Part shown: positions 4,848 through 8,448 of the stretch, one piece after another
Layout of the letters: the number at the start of each line of letters is the position of its first letter
How positions within the stretch are numbered: position 1 is the first letter of the stretch
NCBI GenBank assembly: GCA_001303665.1
Contig: LJUF01000205.1
Coordinates: forward strand, 1-8,448
Direction: 5' to 3'
Length of the DNA: 8,448 nucleotides
Source of the DNA: Phycisphaerae bacterium SM23_33
Lineage (GTDB): Bacteria; Planctomycetota; Phycisphaerae; SM23-33
The notes under the pieces: model-generated
Database searches by the model: none
Seen by the model: the letters and a program-made list of their open reading frames with translations, nothing else
Told to the model about the DNA's origin: nothing
Translations under genes and position numbers: made by a program

Positions 4848-7800
4848 TCAAAGACGCACGGTCTTCACCTCGAACGGGCGGAACCGCAGCCGGACCGTGC
4901 CGTCGCCGGCCGGACGAAGTCCGCGGCGGGGGTTCTCCAGCATGTCGCATTCCGCGGGGGCCTCCGCTCCCGCCGCAACCCGCACGCGGGCCTCGGCCGC
5001 GGCCCCGACCGATTCATACAGCCGCACGACCGTCCCCCGCCCGTCCTCGCTGCGTTTGACGGTCTCGACGACAATGGCCGGGTTCGATACTTCCAGGAAG
5101 CTCCACCGGCCGCCTTCGCGCCGGCCCGGCAACACCAGGGCCGGGACATTCAGCTCGTAAGCGGCCCGGACGACCTGCCCGTCGGCGAAGGGGCCGTGGT
5201 GCGGCAGCAGGGAGTAGGTGAACTCGTGCCGGCCGCGGTCGGCGCCCGGGTCCGGCAGGACGGGCGCCCTCAGCAGCGTCAGCCGCAGCACCCCGTCCAG
5301 GAAGTCGTAGCCGTACTTGCAGTCGTTGAGGACGGCCATGCCGTAGCCCGCTTCGCTGAGGTCGGCCCACTTCTGGGCCGGCCACTCGAACCGCTGCCGC
5401 TCGAATTCGGTGTTCCGATGCCTCGGCCGGACGACGTGGCCGAACTGGATTTCCCCGCGCAGCGTCGCGGCTGAGAGGTCGGCGGGAAAGGCGACCTTCA
5501 GCAGCCGGTGGGGCTGGCGCCAGTCGACGCGGGTCTCAAAATCGATCCGCCGCGACCCGGCCCGCAAGACGATTTCCTGACTCAACTTAGACCGTCCCAG
5601 CGGGCGGCGGACCGCCACCCGCCCCTCCAGCGGCCCCGCGGCAACGACATCAACGGCCTCGGCCGGGCCCAGCCGCACGGGCGACTGCTTGTAGGCGATG
5701 TCGATGTCCCAGGCGTCCCAGGAGCCGGGGTTGTCGCGATAAAGCTCCAGCCGGTTCATGGTCTGCCCTGGCGGGACAAGCTGCCTGGCGGCCGACTTAT
5801 CGTACAGCTCGGCGATCTCGCCACGGGAGTTGATCCGCAATCGAAGATGCTCGTTTTCCATGACCGCGCCGCCGCGGGCGGCCCTGGCGGTGGCCGGCGA
5901 AGGACAGTCGGCGGGCCGGCCCGAGGCCAGGCGGATCGTCTTGCAGCCGACCGGCGGCACGGCGGGCACGGCTACCAGCAGGCGCCGGCTGCTGCCTCGG
6001 CCCACGACCTGAGCGGGCAGGGGCGTTCCGTCTGAATCGACGGGGCCCCGATGTGCATCGGGGTTCGCCGCCGGCAGCGACACGAGGACGTCGCGCGGCC
6101 AGGAAAGGGAGTTCCACACGGTCCATCCGGCCCGGCCGGGCGCCAGCGACCTCCTCGCCGCCGCCGAAAGCCGCTCGCAATCGACCAGGACTTCGGCGTA
6201 GAGCTTCTCGGCCTGTTGGTAGACCCGGGCGATGGACGAACCGGGAAGGATGTCGTGGAACTGGTTCAGCAGGACCTTTTTCCACGCCCGTTCCAGCTCC
6301 CGCGCCGGGTATGGTCGCCCGTGCACGGCCGCTGCCGCCGCCGACCACATCTCGGCCTCGCGCAGGGCCAGCTCGCACTTTCGGTTGCCGCGCTTGGTGC
6401 GGGCCTGGGAGGTGTAGGTGCCCCGGTGCACTTCCAGGTAGAGTTCGCCGGCGTAGCGGGCCTGCGGCGGGGTCTTGGCCAATTCGGCGAAGAACTCGCC
6501 CGGCCAGGCGTAGCGGGTCCGCGGCAGCCCTTCCAGGTCGCGCTGGCGGCGGAGGTGCTCGAGGTGATCGCGGGTCGGCCCGCCACCGCCGTCGCCCCAG
6601 CCGAACGGATACAGGAACTTGTGCGTTCCGGCCTTGTCCACGCAGTCGCGCCAGCGGCCGGCGACGGCCTGGGGGTGCGTCTCGGCGTTGTAATTGCGGT
6701 GCAGGTGGGTGAGGATCTCGGTGCCGTCGATGCCCTGCCACATGAAGGTCTCGTAGGGGAACGTCGTGCCGCCGTAATAATTCCAGAAGAGCTTCTGGGT
6801 GGTGAAGTACTTCATGCCGCAGCCGCGGAGGATCTGCGGCAGGTTCGCGCTGTAGCCGAACACATCCGGCAGCCAGCACACCTGACTTTCCACGCCGAAC
6901 TCCTGCTTGAAGAACCTCCTGCCGTAGAGGAACTGGCGGATGAGGGCCTCGCCGCCGGAGACGTTGGTGTCGGCCTCGACCCACATCGCCCCCTCAGGCA
7001 TCCACTGCCCGCGGCGGACGGCCCGTTTGATCCCGGCATAAATGCCGGGATATTGAGCCTTGAGGAATTCGTACAACTGCGCCTGGCTCTGAAGGAAGCG
7101 GAACTCCTTGTAGCGATCCATCAAGGCCAGCGCGGTGGCGAAAGTGTGGGCCGACTTGCGGAAGGTCTGCGCCAGCGGCCACAGCCAGGCCACGTCAATG
7201 TGGGCGTGGCCGAAGCAGTACATCTCCGGGGCCGTCGCCCCGTTGCGGGCCGAGAGCACCGGCGCCAGGAGTTTCCTGGCGGCGGGGATGGCCGCGTCGA
7301 ACTCCTCCCGCGGGGCCTCCGGGTCCAGAGCGGTGGTGACATCGCGGATGGCCTCTTCCAGCCGCAGCCGGCGCAGCGAATCGGCGGGCAGGGCCGGGAT
7401 GAGCCTGCGGACCGTCTCGGCGTCGATCCAGAGCTGATAGGCCGGCTCGTTCCACTCGCACAGGGCCGCGCCGCCGAAGCTCTGCTGGCGCGGAGGCGTC
7501 GGCGGGGCCGGCTCAGCCCCCGGCAGCAGGAAGGAGCAATGAACGGGCGTCGGCCCGTGCCCGGCATAGCTTTCGATGAGCACCTTCAGCCGCTGTCCCG
7601 GCCGGGCGATGGCCGTCAGGTCCACGTGGTCGTGCCAGCGATCCAGCCCGCCGGCGGCCTCGCCGTCGATGAAGACGATGGATTCGGTCCGCTCCCCCGG
7701 CCGAGCCGTCAGCACCACGCGATTGCCGGCGGCCACCGGCGGCACTCTGGCCGTGCAGCGGAACCAGCCGTATTCCCATTTCCTCCCCCACCGCTGACCC

Positions 7801-7964
7801 GGCCGGATGGGCCGAAAACGAAGCCTCCTTGCTTCTTCCGGTGCAAGCTGGTCCATCGTCGCGGCGAACTCCGCAGGCAGCTCCCTCACGGGCGTGGCCA
7901 CACGCTGGCGAACAGCCTGGCACCAGTTCTCGATCCGCAGCTCCCAGTCACGCCCAAGGGCCAT
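4848..7964 (-). CDS. GH38 alpha-mannosidase
   Basis: This retaining exo-alpha-mannosidase would remove terminal alpha-mannose from glycans or mannosides. The protein has 1038 residues with no signal peptide, so it is probably cytosolic like MAN2C1-type enzymes, and its length is normal for that group. An N-terminal beta domain (about 1-240) precedes the catalytic barrel. GHAHIDVAWLWP (252-263) supplies zinc ligands His255 and Asp257, WLPDVFGYSANLPQIL (364-379) the nucleophile Asp367, and NQFHDILPGSS (567-577) the zinc ligand His570. Family blocks FPYETFMWQGIDGTEI (402-417), WGDGGGGPTRDH (456-467) and HRGTYTSQARTKRGNRKCE (513-531) are present. The C-terminal beta region runs from about 640, with ENEHLRLRINSRGEIAELYD. 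The ATG at 7964 is preferred: AAAGG (7974-7978) is nine bases upstream, whereas it abuts the ATG at 7973, which would add three residues. The gene follows an AGE-family gene on the same strand after 195 bases, but has its own candidate promoter. No terminator is evident after it. Confidence 0.95.
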   Translation of the reverse strand: MALGRDWELRIENWCQAVRQRVATPVRELPAEFAATMDQLAPEEARRLRFRPIRPGQRWGRKWEYGWFRCTARVPPVAAGNRVVLTARPGERTESIVFIDGEAAGGLDRWHDHVDLTAIARPGQRLKVLIESYAGHGPTPVHCSFLLPGAEPAPPTPPRQQSFGGAALCEWNEPAYQLWIDAETVRRLIPALPADSLRRLRLEEAIRDVTTALDPEAPREEFDAAIPAARKLLAPVLSARNGATAPEMYCFGHAHIDVAWLWPLAQTFRKSAHTFATALALMDRYKEFRFLQSQAQLYEFLKAQYPGIYAGIKRAVRRGQWMPEGAMWVEADTNVSGGEALIRQFLYGRRFFKQEFGVESQVCWLPDVFGYSANLPQILRGCGMKYFTTQKLFWNYYGGTTFPYETFMWQGIDGTEILTHLHRNYNAETHPQAVAGRWRDCVDKAGTHKFLYPFGWGDGGGGPTRDHLEHLRRQRDLEGLPRTRYAWPGEFFAELAKTPPQARYAGELYLEVHRGTYTSQARTKRGNRKCELALREAEMWSAAAAAVHGRPYPARELERAWKKVLLNQFHDILPGSSIARVYQQAEKLYAEVLVDCERLSAAARRSLAPGRAGWTVWNSLSWPRDVLVSLPAANPDAHRGPVDSDGTPLPAQVVGRGSSRRLLVAVPAVPPVGCKTIRLASGRPADCPSPATARAARGGAVMENEHLRLRINSRGEIAELYDKSAARQLVPPGQTMNRLELYRDNPGSWDAWDIDIAYKQSPVRLGPAEAVDVVAAGPLEGRVAVRRPLGRSKLSQEIVLRAGSRRIDFETRVDWRQPHRLLKVAFPADLSAATLRGEIQFGHVVRPRHRNTEFERQRFEWPAQKWADLSEAGYGMAVLNDCKYGYDFLDGVLRLTLLRAPVLPDPGADRGRHEFTYSLLPHHGPFADGQVVRAAYELNVPALVLPGRREGGRWSFLEVSNPAIVVETVKRSEDGRGTVVRLYESVGAAAEARVRVAAGAEAPAECDMLENPRRGLRPAGDGTVRLRFRPFEVKTVRL

Positions 7965-8000
7965 GATCCGCATCCTTTCCCGCTGTCAAGCGCGGGCAAG

Positions 8001-8029
8001 AGCGTAACGGTTCGCCAGGCGAATGACAA
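8001..8029 (-). promoter_or_regulatory. Candidate promoter of the mannosidase gene
   Basis: On the minus strand, TTGTCA (8029-8024) and TACGCT (8006-8001) are spaced 17 bases apart. The -35 is good (4/6) and the -10 weak (3/6). The start would fall near 7994, giving a leader of about 30 bases. A weak -10 is typical of promoters needing an activator or of chance matches, so the call is tentative. Confidence 0.4.
8011..8023. repeat. 13-bp dyad in the mannosidase promoter spacer
   Basis: TTCGCC and GGCGAA flank a single A, giving a perfect dyad that fills most of the spacer between the proposed -35 and -10. It lies 47-59 bases upstream of the ATG at 7964. Position and symmetry suit a repressor operator. 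The half-sites are only 6 bp, so chance is possible. Confidence 0.5.
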
Positions 8030-8114
8030 CGCCGCCCCGGGCGCGCAGCCCCCGATGAAGTAAGCGCGACCGAGAAGCAAGGAGTCACCCAGCGAACTGC
8101 CCGGCGATGGTACA

Positions 8115-8153
8115 AGGCCGCGGAAAGAATCTGCTCTGGCTGAGGCCGCGGAA
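8115..8153. repeat. 11-bp direct repeat between the AGE-family and mannosidase genes
   Basis: AGGCCGCGGAA occurs at 8115-8125 and again at 8143-8153, 28 bases apart. The core CCGCGG is palindromic, so the copies could also form a 6-bp stem in the RNA just after the AGE-family stop codon. No T-run follows on the minus strand. Its meaning is unknown. Confidence 0.5.
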
Positions 8154-8159
8154 GTCGGG

Positions 8160-8447
8160 CTACCCGGCCTTCCCCGCCAGCCGCAGGGCCTCCAGGTACA
8201 TCCCCGTGTCGTGGTAGCCGACCTTCCAGGTGGAGCCCTTGCGGGCATCGCCCGGCCGCCTCGGCCGCTGGGGATCGTACGACCCGTACCAGCCGCCGTA
8301 CTCGGCGTCCAGGAAGTTGGCCTTCACGAAGGCCAGCGATTTCTGGAACGGCCCCCACAGGTCGTCGCGGCCGTGGTCGGCGGCGTACCGCATCAGCGCC
8401 CGCAGGTGCTCGCATTGCTGCCACCAGCCCTTGTCCTTGGAGCGGAC
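8160..8447 (-). CDS. AGE-family sugar epimerase/isomerase, C-terminal part
   Basis: Only the last 95 residues are in the window; the gene continues past the right edge. They match the C-terminal end of N-acylglucosamine 2-epimerase / cellobiose 2-epimerase-type (alpha/alpha)6 barrels. A GWWQQCEHLRALMRYA block corresponds to the family 'KVWWPQAEAL' helix. FLDAEYGGWYGSYDP corresponds to the 'D.E.GGW' turn. KGSTWKVGYHDTGMYLEALRL corresponds to the final 'K...WK..YH..R..LE' helix, whose His is catalytic in this family. Such enzymes interconvert C2-epimers (N-acetylglucosamine/N-acetylmannosamine, glucose- and mannose-ended disaccharides) or isomerise mannose to fructose. The substrate cannot be settled from this fragment. 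An Asp-Thr replaces the more usual residues after YH. Location upstream of an alpha-mannosidase on the same strand makes a mannose or mannoside substrate plausible. Confidence 0.82.
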   Translation of the reverse strand, partial: VRSKDKGWWQQCEHLRALMRYAADHGRDDLWGPFQKSLAFVKANFLDAEYGGWYGSYDPQRPRRPGDARKGSTWKVGYHDTGMYLEALRLAGKAG

Positions 8448-8448
8448 C

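Noticed and set aside
5797..6984. A 395-codon minus-strand frame overlapping the mannosidase gene
   Set aside because: It is a +1/-1 frame shadow of the GH38 reading frame, Arg/Pro-rich and without motifs.
6051..8063. A 670-codon plus-strand open frame antisense to the mannosidase gene
   Set aside because: The opposite strand encodes an unmistakable GH38 enzyme; the antisense product has no recognisable domain and its composition mirrors codon-position bias.
1..8448. CRISPR array, insertion sequence, tRNA/rRNA, phage or defence genes
   Set aside because: No regularly spaced repeats, transposase motifs, terminal inverted repeats, tRNA-like folds or known defence or phage families were seen on either strand.
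318..8448. The whole window as a new multi-gene system
   Set aside because: Genes are divergent or convergent single units of mostly known families with separate promoters; no shared operon or unusual domain combination supports a coordinated new system.

Overview
The window is GC-rich bacterial DNA. Its gene content suits a heterotrophic, polysaccharide-degrading bacterium, most likely a member of the Planctomycetota. The pointers are a DUF2617-like protein, a solitary HicB-like small protein ending in a conserved SVSNFVP-type tail, leucine-rich repeats, and carbohydrate enzymes standing as separate units. No rRNA or other marker gene is present, so the phylum is an inference. Long antisense open frames are abundant, as expected at this GC content, and were discounted.

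Left part (1-3072). A frameshifted leucine-rich-repeat remnant on the minus strand runs off the left edge. Next is a minus-strand aldo/keto-reductase-like TIM-barrel protein (318-1160). It diverges from a plus-strand DUF2617-like protein (1504-2046) that has its own good sigma70-type promoter. The DUF2617-like gene converges on a minus-strand exported, helix-rich repeat protein resembling Spy/LTXXQ proteins (2104-3072).

Middle part (3073-4847). A divergent intergenic region holds a perfect 12-bp inverted repeat, then a plus-strand KDPG/KHG aldolase (eda, 3395-4051) with both catalytic residues. A roughly 500-base stretch without a convincing gene leads to a small HicB-type protein (4560-4760). 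That gene has an ideal ribosome-binding site, an operator-like dyad upstream and a classic intrinsic terminator downstream (4784-4817).

Right part (4848-8448). A large minus-strand GH38 alpha-mannosidase (4848-7964) has all four metal/catalytic residues recognisable. Its proposed promoter carries a 13-bp dyad in the -35/-10 spacer. Upstream on the same strand is the C-terminal end of an AGE-family sugar epimerase (8160-8447), cut by the window edge.

Functionally, the mannosidase could release mannose and the AGE-family enzyme could epimerise or isomerise the freed sugar. The aldolase cleaves 2-keto-3-deoxy sugar-acid phosphates to pyruvate and a triose phosphate. Together with the reductase-like protein this gives a loose sugar-catabolic neighbourhood, but the genes lie in separate transcription units and do not form an obvious operon. 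I found no clear evidence of a new multi-gene system. The items most worth checking are the regulatory dyads, the orphan HicB, the reductase-like protein with no recognisable AKR tetrad, and the decayed LRR gene.
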